A DNA stretch of 64,000 nucleotides from Leucothrix mucor DSM 2157 (GTDB lineage: Bacteria > Pseudomonadota > Gammaproteobacteria > Thiotrichales > Thiotrichaceae), in contig NZ_ATTE01000001.1 of assembly GCF_000419525.1 (NCBI RefSeq), positions 1,364,001-1,428,000 on the forward strand, read 5' to 3'. Below the pieces are notes generated by a model, which saw only the letters and a list, made by a program, of their open reading frames with translations, was not told where the DNA came from and ran no database searches. Shown piece after piece: positions 34,518 through 42,845 of the stretch (its first letter is position 1; the number at the start of each line of letters is the position of its first letter). The position numbers and the translations under genes were made by a program.

Positions 34518-35447
34518 TTACATGCCTCGGCTGCGATCAAATATCGGCTCAGGCAGCTCTCCCTGTTCCATACGCATGATATTCGCGGCAATCACTCTAA
34601 CCGCTGTTTCTGGCTGAGTTGGCCCTGCAATATGCGGCGTAATGGCTACTTTTGGGTGACGCCATAAGCGACTTTCTTTCGGCAATGGCTCAGCGCTGAA
34701 TACATCCAAGGCGGCACTGCTAATTTGTACTTTATCCAAAGCTTGCAGCAAGGCAGCTTCATCCACGATCGCACCACGGCTAATATTCACCAGATGACTT
34801 TTACGTGGCATAAGCTTGAGGAATGCGGCATTGATCAGCTGCTCGCTGCGACTATTTAAAGCCAGGCAACAGATAACCACATCAACCGGTTTGAGTAAGG
34901 TCGGTAGCGCCTCCATGCCAGAGTAGGTATCAATACCTTCAGCCGTTTTGGGTTTAAAGTCCCAGGCTTTCACATTGAAGCCCGCTTGCTGCACAGTACG
35001 CGCTACTTCACAGGCGATCCGTCCCAGCCCTAAGACGACGACGTTAAATCGCTCGGCAGGAGTTACATCCAATGGCTGCCAGTATTGATTGTTTTGTTGA
35101 CTGCGATATTGAGGGTAATGGCGATGCGCATTCATCACCCAGTACAAAGCATAGTTTGACATTTCCCGTGCCATTGCAGGGTCGCCGAGCGATACTAATG
35201 GCACTTCCGGTAGCTCGGGGTCGCTTAGCAAGTGCTCCATGCCAGCGCCCAATGACAAAATACTGCGTAAATTTGGATAGCGTTTCAAGTCGCCTTTGGG
35301 GTGATTCCACACCAGCGCATATCGAACGGCCTCCGGATCTGGAATGTTTGGGTAGGTATAAACGGGCATACCCGGTAACTGGCTAGCCAGCGCTTTTTGC
35401 CATTCGGCATTTCCGGAAGCACTGTTGTTGTTAAGTAAAATCGCCAT
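34518..35447 (-). CDS. D-2-hydroxyacid dehydrogenase, glyoxylate/hydroxypyruvate reductase A type
   Basis: A 309-residue NAD(P)-dependent dehydrogenase. It has a Rossmann motif VLGLGRIACEVARTVQQAGF, the substrate-binding arginine in VNISRGAIVDEAAL, a glutamate in FSAEPLPKESRLW and the catalytic histidine in TPHIAGPTQPE. The shape and length match GhrA, which reduces glyoxylate and hydroxypyruvate. The ATG at 35447 follows a GTG by one codon; either may be used. It is a single gene convergent with the cyclase. Confidence 0.9.
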   Translation of the reverse strand: MAILLNNNSASGNAEWQKALASQLPGMPVYTYPNIPDPEAVRYALVWNHPKGDLKRYPNLRSILSLGAGMEHLLSDPELPEVPLVSLGDPAMAREMSNYALYWVMNAHRHYPQYRSQQNNQYWQPLDVTPAERFNVVVLGLGRIACEVARTVQQAGFNVKAWDFKPKTAEGIDTYSGMEALPTLLKPVDVVICCLALNSRSEQLINAAFLKLMPRKSHLVNISRGAIVDEAALLQALDKVQISSAALDVFSAEPLPKESRLWRHPKVAITPHIAGPTQPETAVRVIAANIMRMEQGELPEPIFDRSRGM

Positions 35448-35552
35448 CACACACTGTCCACTGAGAATTTAATTACTAGCTTTAATTGAATTTTTGGGAT
35501 GATCCAAACGAAACTGAATAGTATCTTAAATCGACAGCGTGTAAATCCTCAG

Positions 35553-36413
35553 TTACAGGCAATTACTCGTTTCCGTACTGTAGGCAAAGCGGTCAATACC
35601 ATGCGGGTCTCGGGCTGATGCCATCACGCTGCGACTCAATACGCTGTGCTTGATCATGATTTGACTGATCGGCTTTGCAGGAATAATTCCAATCGTGTTT
35701 TCGATATTGTGACCAGAAAGCATCGTCCCTTTAAAGTTGTGCTCGCTATCAAATAGGTTAAGTTGTCCTGTTTTATCATCTCCCAGCAGGTGGCCATCGA
35801 TGTATACAACCACGTGTTCATCCGCATGAATCTCATAGCGCAGGGTGGGGTTGTTATCTTTTAGCGTGTCAAAAATATCAACAAGGTCGAAGCTAAAAGC
35901 GGTAACCGGCTCATTGAATGTAATGGAGACGGTGTAAACGTCACCCGCTTTCGGGCCTTGCTCCGGAAAGATAAAAACACCTGTGCCATTATTCCCTGAA
36001 ATAAAGGCATCGGCTTTGGTGGTGCGAAACTCGGCGCGGTTGGTGGTGATAAAGCTGCTGTTGTAGGTGAGTGTTCCGTTCTTAAACACGCCAACACTTG
36101 CGGCGGCGGTACCCGGGCCATCGGCACCGGTAAATGCGAAATCTTCTGGCCCGTTAAGTAGCGTCAGGCGCATCCCTTTATCCAGCACGGCTTTTTCAAA
36201 GCCTGACTCTTGATAGCCCAAGCCATTAGTATTCCCACCGATGGTGTACACCTTGAGCTTGTCATTCGACCAATGCCTCGCATCTGGCTGTGGTTTACTG
36301 GCGTTTGAAGCCGCATCGCATGGGAGTGGATCTGCGATGTTTGCTAAAGCCATTTGCGAAGTCATTGATAGCCCTAATACCACGGCTAATCCTAAACTAT
36401 TATTTGACATCAT
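35553..36413 (-). CDS. Secreted protein of unknown function
   Basis: A 286-residue protein with a signal peptide (hydrophobic core LGLAVVLGLSMTSQMALA, cleavage after ALA near 24). The body is rich in beta-strand patterns, with VYTVSITFNEPVTAFSFDLV and RYEIHADEHVVVYIDG, reminiscent of beta-sandwich surface or PEP-CTERM-type proteins, but no C-terminal anchor is present. The only cysteines are near each end (near 32 and 285), which could form one disulfide. An AAGGGGA ribosome site precedes a double ATG. It stands alone. I do not recognise the family. Confidence 0.75.
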   Translation of the reverse strand: MMSNNSLGLAVVLGLSMTSQMALANIADPLPCDAASNASKPQPDARHWSNDKLKVYTIGGNTNGLGYQESGFEKAVLDKGMRLTLLNGPEDFAFTGADGPGTAAASVGVFKNGTLTYNSSFITTNRAEFRTTKADAFISGNNGTGVFIFPEQGPKAGDVYTVSITFNEPVTAFSFDLVDIFDTLKDNNPTLRYEIHADEHVVVYIDGHLLGDDKTGQLNLFDSEHNFKGTMLSGHNIENTIGIIPAKPISQIMIKHSVLSRSVMASARDPHGIDRFAYSTETSNCL

Positions 36414-36567
36414 AGCGTCCCCTTTTTTTTAGCTATCACCGGAGGCCCACTCCGACATTAGCCAATCTATTCTTCATTTATATTAATAATACTCCCAAAG
36501 CCCTACATTCTGTCGGTTATTTGGAATACTCTAATGTATCGACTAAGCCGTCTTAAATGGAATACAC

Positions 36568-37152
36568 ATGAAAACAGTAAGTTTTACCGAGATGAAGCAC
36601 GGAACGAAACAGGATTACGACTATCTGGAAGTTTTGGAGCAGCCATACCGTGACGGCACGGCAAAGCGAATTCTGAAGGCGTTGGCAGCACAAGGTGAAG
36701 AAAGCCTTGCCGGTTATAAAGTGAGTCGTTTAGAACATGCGCTGCAATCGGCCACCCGAGCATGGCGTGATAAGGCGGATATTGATTGGATTGTTGGTAC
36801 CTTACTGCATGATATTGGCGATGGCTTAGCGCCACAAAATCATGATCGCTTTGCCGCAGAAGTGATTCGGCCTTTTGTGCGCGAAGATGTGACGTGGGTG
36901 GTGGAGCATCACGGTGCCTTTCAGATGATTTACTATGCGCATTATTATGATGGCTGGAACCCGAATGAGCGGGATAAGTATCGGGATAGCCCTTATTATC
37001 AGGCGGCTGTCGACTTTTGTGAAAACTGGGATCAGAGCAGTTTTGATCCGGACTATGACAGTAAACCGTTAGAGTTTTTTGCACCGATGGTTGAAGAGGT
37101 GTTTGCGCGTAAGGCTTATGATGAGACTTTTGTGAAATTTAACCGAGACTAA
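36568..37152 (+). CDS. HD-domain protein of the PhnZ/inositol-oxygenase-like group
   Basis: A 194-residue soluble protein. Metal ligands are visible in order: the histidine of SRLEHALQSA, the HD pair of TLLHDIGDGL, then NHDRFAAEV, EHHGAFQMIYYAH, and a late aspartate in NWDQSSFDP. This order and the YYAHYYDGW stretch resemble the mixed-valent di-iron oxygenases PhnZ and TmpB rather than nucleotide phosphohydrolases. The glutamate that gates the iron site in PhnZ aligns with a tyrosine here (GYKVSRLEH), so the substrate is probably different. It lies 74 bases before the OsmC-YcaO gene on the same strand, and co-transcription is likely. Confidence 0.75.
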   Translation: MKTVSFTEMKHGTKQDYDYLEVLEQPYRDGTAKRILKALAAQGEESLAGYKVSRLEHALQSATRAWRDKADIDWIVGTLLHDIGDGLAPQNHDRFAAEVIRPFVREDVTWVVEHHGAFQMIYYAHYYDGWNPNERDKYRDSPYYQAAVDFCENWDQSSFDPDYDSKPLEFFAPMVEEVFARKAYDETFVKFNRD

Positions 37153-37226
37153 TCGCCCGAAAAAACAGATAATCACCGCGATTAAGGCCTGCCGGTCGAC
37201 CGCACACAAGACTCTGGATATAAGTA

Positions 37227-39413
37227 ATGCAAATCAACGTTAATTTTCTCGATAATCTCCGACTTGAAGCTAAGTTTGATGATTTTACTGTCATCGCTGA
37301 CCAACCGATTCGTTATAAAGGTGATGGTTCTGCCCCTGGTCCTTTTGACTACTTCTTAGCCTCATCCGCTTTGTGTGCTGCCTACTTTGTGAAGGTGTAC
37401 TGCTTAGCGCGTGATATTCCTACAGAAAATATTCGCCTATCGCAGAATAATATCGTTGATCCTGAGAACCGTTATAACCAGATTTTCCAGATTCAGGTGG
37501 AGCTGCCAGAGGGCATTTCTGAGAAAGACCGTGAAGGCATCCTAAGATCCATTGATCGCTGCACAGTGAAAAAAGTCGTTCAGACCGGGCCTGAGTTTAA
37601 AATCGAGACCGTTAAAAGTCTGGATGAAGATGCGCAAGCGATGCTGATGAGCACACCCGATAGCGAGGCTAGCACCTTTATCTTAGGTAAAGACCTGCCG
37701 CTTGAGAAAACCATTGCCAATATGACCGGCATTCTGGCTGATCTTGGCATGAAAATCGAGATCGCCTCCTGGCGCAATATTGTGCCGAATGTATGGTCAT
37801 TGCATATCCGTGATGCGGCTTCGCCAATGTGCTTTACCAACGGGAAGGGCGCAACCAAAGAAAGTGCGTTATGCTCGGCTTTGGGCGAGTTTATTGAGCG
37901 CCTGAACTGTAACTTCTTCTACAATGATCAGTACTTTGGTGAAGAGATTGCCAATGCTGATTTCGTGCATTACCCAACCGAGCAGTGGTTTAAGCCGGGT
38001 GAGAATGATGCCTTGCCACAAGACATTTTGGATGCGTACTGCCTCGGTATTTACAATCCAGATGGCGAGCTGCGTGGTTCACACCTGATTGATACCAATT
38101 CCGGTAATGTGGCGCGTGGCATTTGCTCGATTCCGTATGTGCGCCAATCCGATGGCGAAACCGTGTATTTCCCCTCTAACCTGATTGAGAATTTATTCTT
38201 AAGTAATGGCATGAGTGCGGGTAATAATTTGGCCGAAGCGCAGGTGCAGTGCTTGTCGGAGATTTTTGAGCGCGCGGTAAAGCGCCAGATTATCGAGCAA
38301 GAAATTGTACTGCCAGACGTGCCACAGACAGTGCTAGATAAGTACCCAAGTATTTTAGCCGGTATTCAGGCGCTTGAAGAGCAGGGCTTTCCGGTCGTGG
38401 TCAAAGATGCGTCCTTAGGCGGTCAGTTCCCGGTGATGTGCGTGACGCTGATGAATCCGAGAACTGGTGGTGTGTTTGCCTCTTTCGGTGGGCATCCTAG
38501 CTTTGAAGTAGCGCTGGAACGTAGCTTGACTGAGCTATTGCAAGGTCGCAGCTTTGAAGGTTTGAATGATGTGCCTAAGCCAACCTTTAATAGCGCAGCG
38601 GTTTCTGAGCCTGAGAACTTTGTTGAACATTTTATTGATTCCACGGGTGTTATTTCATGGCGCTTCTTTAGTGCTAAGCATGATTATGATTTCTGCGAAT
38701 GGGATTTTTCCGGCACCAACGAAGAAGAAAGCCAGTGCTTGTTTGGTATTTTAGAGGCGATGGGCAAAGAATCTTACATGGCCGTGTTTGATAATCTTGG
38801 CGCGACCGCTTGCCGCATTCTGGTGCCGGATTATTCTGAAGTGTATCCGGTTGAAGATTTGATTTGGGATAACACCAATAAAGCGCTGAACTACCGCGAA
38901 GATATTTTGAATATCCATGCGCTGAGCGAAGATGCGCTTGTGGCATTGTATGAGCGCTTGGAAGAAAGCGAGCTGGATAATTACACCGACATCAAAACGC
39001 TGATTGGCATTGAATTTGATGAAAATACGGTGTGGGGTCAGCTAACGATTCTTGAGTTGAAAATCCTGATTTGCTTAGCGGTCGGTGAGCTTGAGGAAGC
39101 TATTGAATTAGTGGGTGGCTTCTTGCAGTTTAATGATAATACGGTTGAGCGTGGCTTGTTTTATCAGGCGGTCAATGCCGTGCTTGAAGTGACACTGGAC
39201 GATGAGCTGGAGCTTGATGATTTCATTGGCAACTTTAAGTGCATGTTTGGCGAAGCAACGATGGCTGATGTGGTTGGCTCAGTGAATGGTGAAATCCGCT
39301 TCCATGGCCTCACCCCAACCAGCATGAAACTGGAGGGTTTAGATCGCCATCTACGCCTGATCGACAGCTACAAAAAGCTGCATCAGGCGCGTGCTGATAA
39401 GCATCAATCCTGA
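37227..39413 (+). CDS. OsmC-YcaO fusion protein
   Basis: A 728-residue protein. Residues about 1-140 form an OsmC-like domain with both redox-type cysteines (C50 in SSALCAAYF, C112 in SIDRCTVKK). Residues about 155-560 match E. coli YcaO, with NVWSLHIRDA, FTNGKGATKESALCSALGEF and SEIFERAVKRQ carrying the ATP-binding acidic residues. The end (about 600-720) is a helical tail as in YcaO. YcaO proteins activate amide backbones with ATP; E. coli YcaO assists RimO in methylthiolating ribosomal protein S12. The joined OsmC domain suggests a thiol- or sulfur-related partner step. It follows the HD gene. Confidence 0.92.
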   Translation: MQINVNFLDNLRLEAKFDDFTVIADQPIRYKGDGSAPGPFDYFLASSALCAAYFVKVYCLARDIPTENIRLSQNNIVDPENRYNQIFQIQVELPEGISEKDREGILRSIDRCTVKKVVQTGPEFKIETVKSLDEDAQAMLMSTPDSEASTFILGKDLPLEKTIANMTGILADLGMKIEIASWRNIVPNVWSLHIRDAASPMCFTNGKGATKESALCSALGEFIERLNCNFFYNDQYFGEEIANADFVHYPTEQWFKPGENDALPQDILDAYCLGIYNPDGELRGSHLIDTNSGNVARGICSIPYVRQSDGETVYFPSNLIENLFLSNGMSAGNNLAEAQVQCLSEIFERAVKRQIIEQEIVLPDVPQTVLDKYPSILAGIQALEEQGFPVVVKDASLGGQFPVMCVTLMNPRTGGVFASFGGHPSFEVALERSLTELLQGRSFEGLNDVPKPTFNSAAVSEPENFVEHFIDSTGVISWRFFSAKHDYDFCEWDFSGTNEEESQCLFGILEAMGKESYMAVFDNLGATACRILVPDYSEVYPVEDLIWDNTNKALNYREDILNIHALSEDALVALYERLEESELDNYTDIKTLIGIEFDENTVWGQLTILELKILICLAVGELEEAIELVGGFLQFNDNTVERGLFYQAVNAVLEVTLDDELELDDFIGNFKCMFGEATMADVVGSVNGEIRFHGLTPTSMKLEGLDRHLRLIDSYKKLHQARADKHQS

Positions 39414-39844
39414 GATCTGATCTCTTGTCGACGCATGGGCATTTGATCAATCTCGCCCAGTAAGTCGTCGATATTAAATGCCCGCTGGCGCAGCTTTTCA
39501 CCCTGATCATAGCCGATCAAAATCACCCGAAACTCGCCAGCTGTCACTGCAAAGCGATCGTAAAATGCTTTTGCGGTGACGCGGCTTTTCTGTTTGCCTT
39601 CCAGTAGTACCGGTTTACCTGCCTCAATTGTCCATACCTGTAATTTGCGCTCGGCGAAGTCCTCAGCGTATTCCGTTTTGAATGCCCGAAAGTGTTTAAA
39701 AGCCTCGTTTTGCCTGTTTGGCGTGAATACGATTAACTGGCGCTTTTGCCACGCGAATTCGGCAAGCGCTTGGCTGGCGGTTTGCTCGGCTGCTGATAGC
39801 GTCATAGTGATCACCAGAAGAAATATGAATGATAGATAGCGCAT
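39404..39844 (-). CDS. DUF4174 secreted protein
   Basis: A 146-residue protein with a signal peptide (YLSFIFLLVITMTLSAAEQ). The mature part has AEFAWQKRQLIVFTPN near the start and FRVILIGYDQGEKLRQR near the end, the two conserved blocks of DUF4174, a thioredoxin-like fold lacking the active cysteines. AGGAG lies nine bases before the ATG. Its last ten bases overlap the end of the OsmC-YcaO gene on the other strand. Function is unknown; periplasmic location is likely. Confidence 0.85.
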   Translation of the reverse strand: MRYLSFIFLLVITMTLSAAEQTASQALAEFAWQKRQLIVFTPNRQNEAFKHFRAFKTEYAEDFAERKLQVWTIEAGKPVLLEGKQKSRVTAKAFYDRFAVTAGEFRVILIGYDQGEKLRQRAFNIDDLLGEIDQMPMRRQEIRSQD

Positions 39845-39993
39845 GGTTATTGGTCTCCTAAAATGACGATATCAGAAAGTGAGGGAAGGGATAAAACAGC
39901 CTTAATATGATTGTTGAATACAGTTGAGCTTGGGGTGCTTTGGTGCTAATTTAATTCAAGTACGCCCTTTACGTAGTACTTAGGTAAATAATC

Positions 39994-40326
39994 ATGAATG
40001 TTATAGGCATAAAAGAGCTTCAAACGAATCCCGGCAAGCTGAGTAAAATGCTACTGGGCGATAGCTATGCGCTCATCACGAGAAGAGGTGAGCCACTTGG
40101 TGTTGCTTTACCTTTTAGCGATAAGCTAATGGAAAATGGCCTTAAAACCTGGATGGCGCTTACCGCATTTAAAGAGGGAAATATCAGTTTGGGCCAACTG
40201 GCAAAGACCTTGGGTAAAAATAAGCATGAGATGCTGGCATTTTTAGGGGAGCTAAATATCCCTTTTGCTGATTATGATCTGGCTGAAGATTTACAGACTC
40301 TCGATGATCTGTTTCCGGCTTCATAA
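39994..40326 (+). CDS. UPF0175-type antitoxin
   Basis: A 110-residue protein. The start, MNVIGIKELQTNPGKLSKML, and ALITRRGEPLGVALP resemble Phd-type antitoxin N-termini. The C-terminal part GNISLGQLAKTLGKNKHEML is the UPF0175 pattern, a helix-turn-helix-like region. The gene overlaps the PIN-domain gene by one base (TAATG). Together they form a toxin-antitoxin pair in which this protein would bind the PIN protein and the promoter. No clear operator was picked out in the preceding 150 bases. Confidence 0.85.
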   Translation: MNVIGIKELQTNPGKLSKMLLGDSYALITRRGEPLGVALPFSDKLMENGLKTWMALTAFKEGNISLGQLAKTLGKNKHEMLAFLGELNIPFADYDLAEDLQTLDDLFPAS

Positions 40327-40808
40327 TGATCATTGTTAGCGATACAACGAGCTTAATTGTTCTAGAAAAGCTCGAAGTTTTAGACCTGCTTTGCCGTTTG
40401 TTTAAGCGCGTAATAATTCCACGAGTGGTGTTGGATGAAATTGCCGTAGGTTCTCCAGGTATATTCAAAACCTTTGAAACAATGAGTTGTTTTGAAATCT
40501 TGGACGTGCCCAAAACAAGCCGGCTACAGTCATTATTAGTGATTTTGGATGATGGTGAGGCCAATGCGATTGAGCTGGCAATGATCAAGCAGTTGCCGTT
40601 GATTATTGATGAGCGAAAAGGGCGTCAGGTTGCGCAACAGCTTGGTATTAAAGTCACTGGCTTTGCGGGCTTATTAATTCAGGCTTGTCGGAGCAAAATT
40701 ATAGAACGCGAAGAGGCGGTTAGCTTGCTGGATCAGGCTATGGAAAACGGGCTGAGGTTGTCTGATTCGCTGCAGTTACAGGTACGGAATAAATTATTGG
40801 ACGAGTAA
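40326..40808 (+). CDS. PIN-domain toxin (DUF3368)
   Basis: A 160-residue PIN-like nuclease. Acidic residues expected at the metal site appear in IVSDTTSLIVLEKLE at the start, DDGEANAIELA in the middle and IIDERKGRQVA late. This and the AQQLGIKVTGFAGLLIQA stretch are typical of DUF3368, whose members pair with UPF0175 proteins. As an intact VapC-like RNase it would cut RNA when released. It starts on the last base of the antitoxin stop codon. Confidence 0.88.
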   Translation: MIIVSDTTSLIVLEKLEVLDLLCRLFKRVIIPRVVLDEIAVGSPGIFKTFETMSCFEILDVPKTSRLQSLLVILDDGEANAIELAMIKQLPLIIDERKGRQVAQQLGIKVTGFAGLLIQACRSKIIEREEAVSLLDQAMENGLRLSDSLQLQVRNKLLDE

Positions 40809-40847
40809 GCATTATCGGTTTTATGTGGGTAGGTAGTTGTAATGTGT

Positions 40848-40877
40848 TTGACAAGTGAAGTATTTAAGATGATACTT
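40848..40877 (+). promoter_or_regulatory. Promoter with overlapping inverted repeat before marR
   Basis: TTGACA (40848-40853) is a consensus -35, with a GATACT -10 at 17-base spacing (40871-40876). Arms aagtat and atactt (40858-40863 and 40872-40877) form a palindrome across the spacer and -10, the usual place for a MarR autorepressor. Confidence 0.6.
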
Positions 40878-40909
40878 GCGTACTCAAACATAAAGCAAAA
40901 GAGTCAACC

Positions 40910-41329
40910 ATGTCAGAAAACACAGAAAGCGAGCTGGTGATAAACATCATCAACCTCCAAAGCAAAATCCAAAAGCAGGTCGGCGGCGCATTGTCTGTGC
41001 ACGGTATCGGCTTATCAGAATATCTCGTTCTAAATCAGCTATTCATTGCCCCCACTCAAAAGATGCGTCGCAGCGATCTTGCGGAGCGGGTGGGTTTAAG
41101 CCCATCTGGCATTACGCGACTTCTCAACCCAATGGAAAAGATTGGTCTTGTCCAAAAGGAAGAGAACCCTCGCGATGCCAGAGTTAGTTTGGTGACGATT
41201 TCAGAGACCGGAAAGCAGATTTATAAGGATGCGCAGGTCTCATTCAATCATGCTTCCGCTGCATTATTTAAGCCGCTGGATAAAAAACAGCTGAGTGGTT
41301 TTTCTGAGCTGTTAAAAGCGGTATCCTAG
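40910..41329 (+). CDS. MarR-family transcriptional regulator
   Basis: A 139-residue winged-helix protein. The DNA-binding part reads MRRSDLAERVGLSPSGITRL followed by the wing KEENPRDARVSLVTISETGK, with the conserved DAR. The size is typical. Its own promoter carries an inverted repeat suggesting autorepression. Its stop lies four bases from the stop of the convergent amidase gene. It does not share an operon with anything, and its targets other than itself are unknown. Confidence 0.92.
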   Translation: MSENTESELVINIINLQSKIQKQVGGALSVHGIGLSEYLVLNQLFIAPTQKMRRSDLAERVGLSPSGITRLLNPMEKIGLVQKEENPRDARVSLVTISETGKQIYKDAQVSFNHASAALFKPLDKKQLSGFSELLKAVS

Positions 41330-41332
41330 ATT

Positions 41333-42760
41333 TCAGTCTTCAGATGCCCATTGCTTCCAAGGCCTGTATTTTTCAATACAACGGGCCACTGCAAGCGCTG
41401 TTGGGTCATCAAATCGCTTACCCACTATCTGTACGGATGTGGGTAAGCCTGATTGGGTAAAGCCTGAAGGAATCGCAACAACGGGGCAGGCGGCGACGTT
41501 GTTAAAAATAGCGGTCATGTCCAAGCCCTGCAGTTTGCCATCCTCATTAAAGTTGTCAAAGTCAGAGTCTTTTGCATCGGCAGACGGCGCAGGCAATGCC
41601 ATTGTCGGGCAGATCAGTACATCATAGTGCTCGAACAATTTGGCCATCTTGCGCCATTGCTGGGTACGGATATGGGAGATTAGCTCTATATCGACGGCCC
41701 TTGCATTTTGCCCTTGGCGCATTAGATGCACCAGTTCCGGGTCCATCACATTCTCTTGTTTATCAAGCAAATGCCCGAAGCCTGCCGCCAAGTACACACC
41801 CCAATAATCGAACCAGCTGGTTGCGAACTCGGAAGGCCAGTCTAAGTTGACAGTTTCGACGTTAGCGCCTGTATTACTAAGGCTATTAGCGACCTGATAT
41901 AGATTTTCTAGAATATCAGGATGAACATCATAGAAGCCCAAGTCAGGGCTGATCGCGACTCTTAGATTAGCCAGCTTGCCTTCTATATTTTGGATGGAGT
42001 CCAGAGGCATAGAGTGTCGTTGACTCTGGATATCCGCATCGTCCGAGCCTTCTGTGACTTGTAGAAATAGGGTGGTGTCATCCACCGTTCTGGCAAGCGG
42101 GCCAAAGTGTGAGATGTCGTCAAACACGGTGCCTAAGATATCCATCGGAATGCGACCGTGGCTTGGTTTGAGTCCAACGCAACCACACAATGCGGCGGGA
42201 ATCCGAATAGACCCGCCCATATCGGTTCCCTCTGCTATCGAGACGCAACCCGTTGTCACGGCGACGGCTGAGCCACCTGAGGAGCCGCCGGAAGTCTTGG
42301 TTAGATCCCAAGGGTTACGGGTCACTCCCCATAGGCGGCTTTGGGTAAAGCTGGAATAGGCAAACTCGGGCGTGGTTGTCTTGGCTAGTATTATCCCGCC
42401 GGCATTCAGTAGCCTGTTTACAATGACGGGGTTTTGGTCGGGTATCCAGTCTTTATGAGTGACTGAGCCACGCGTTGTTCGGTGCCCTTTGGTGGGCGTG
42501 AAGTCTTTGATTCCCAATGGCAGGCCGTGAAGTGGTCCCGTTACCTTATCTCGCATAAGCTGCTTTTCTGCAATACGAGCCTGACGGCGAGCTTCCTCAT
42601 CCAATACTAAGGTAAACGGGTTAAATTTTGATTGAACCGTTTCGATGCGACTGAGGCAGCTATCAATTAATTCAACGGGTGAAATTGCTTTGCTACGAAT
42701 CAACTCTGCTTGAATGACGGCGGGTAAATCACAGAGTTGTTCGCTATATTTGGTATCCAT
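41333..42760 (-). CDS. Amidase signature family hydrolase
   Basis: A 475-residue amidase. The Ser-cisSer-Lys triad is visible: lysine in PLGIKDFTPTKG, the glycine-serine-rich signature TSGGSSGGSAVAVTTG, and the nucleophile region EGTDMGGSIRIPAA. Length matches bacterial amidases acting on amides or carbamoyl compounds. I prefer the ATG at 42760, about 9 bases after AGGTG, over a GTG at 42769. It lies downstream of an APC permease on the same strand, with a hairpin between, and both follow a LuxR-type regulator. The three may form an amide-uptake and hydrolysis unit. Confidence 0.92.
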   Translation of the reverse strand: MDTKYSEQLCDLPAVIQAELIRSKAISPVELIDSCLSRIETVQSKFNPFTLVLDEEARRQARIAEKQLMRDKVTGPLHGLPLGIKDFTPTKGHRTTRGSVTHKDWIPDQNPVIVNRLLNAGGIILAKTTTPEFAYSSFTQSRLWGVTRNPWDLTKTSGGSSGGSAVAVTTGCVSIAEGTDMGGSIRIPAALCGCVGLKPSHGRIPMDILGTVFDDISHFGPLARTVDDTTLFLQVTEGSDDADIQSQRHSMPLDSIQNIEGKLANLRVAISPDLGFYDVHPDILENLYQVANSLSNTGANVETVNLDWPSEFATSWFDYWGVYLAAGFGHLLDKQENVMDPELVHLMRQGQNARAVDIELISHIRTQQWRKMAKLFEHYDVLICPTMALPAPSADAKDSDFDNFNEDGKLQGLDMTAIFNNVAACPVVAIPSGFTQSGLPTSVQIVGKRFDDPTALAVARCIEKYRPWKQWASED

Positions 42761-42797
42761 TTTGTGCACCTACAATCATTTACTTTTAGGTTAAAAC

Positions 42798-42830
42798 ACT
42801 GGCTGCCTCGTTAGAGTTGAAGCAGCCAGT
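42798..42830 (-). terminator. Hairpin between permease and amidase genes
   Basis: Perfect 9-bp arms actggctgc and gcagccagt enclose a 15-base loop, followed on the minus strand by gtttt. It lies 16 bases past the permease stop and probably ends or attenuates that transcript before the amidase. Confidence 0.65.
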
Positions 42831-42845
42831 TAGTCTTTTGTGGGA

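Noticed and set aside
36584-37084. 166-residue open frame opposite the HD-domain gene
   Set aside because: The HD gene has clear metal-ligand motifs in the forward frame; the reverse frame is histidine- and serine-rich without motifs.
40184-40588. 134-residue open frame opposite the toxin-antitoxin genes
   Set aside because: Both genes on the plus strand match known families, and the reverse frame spans their junction.
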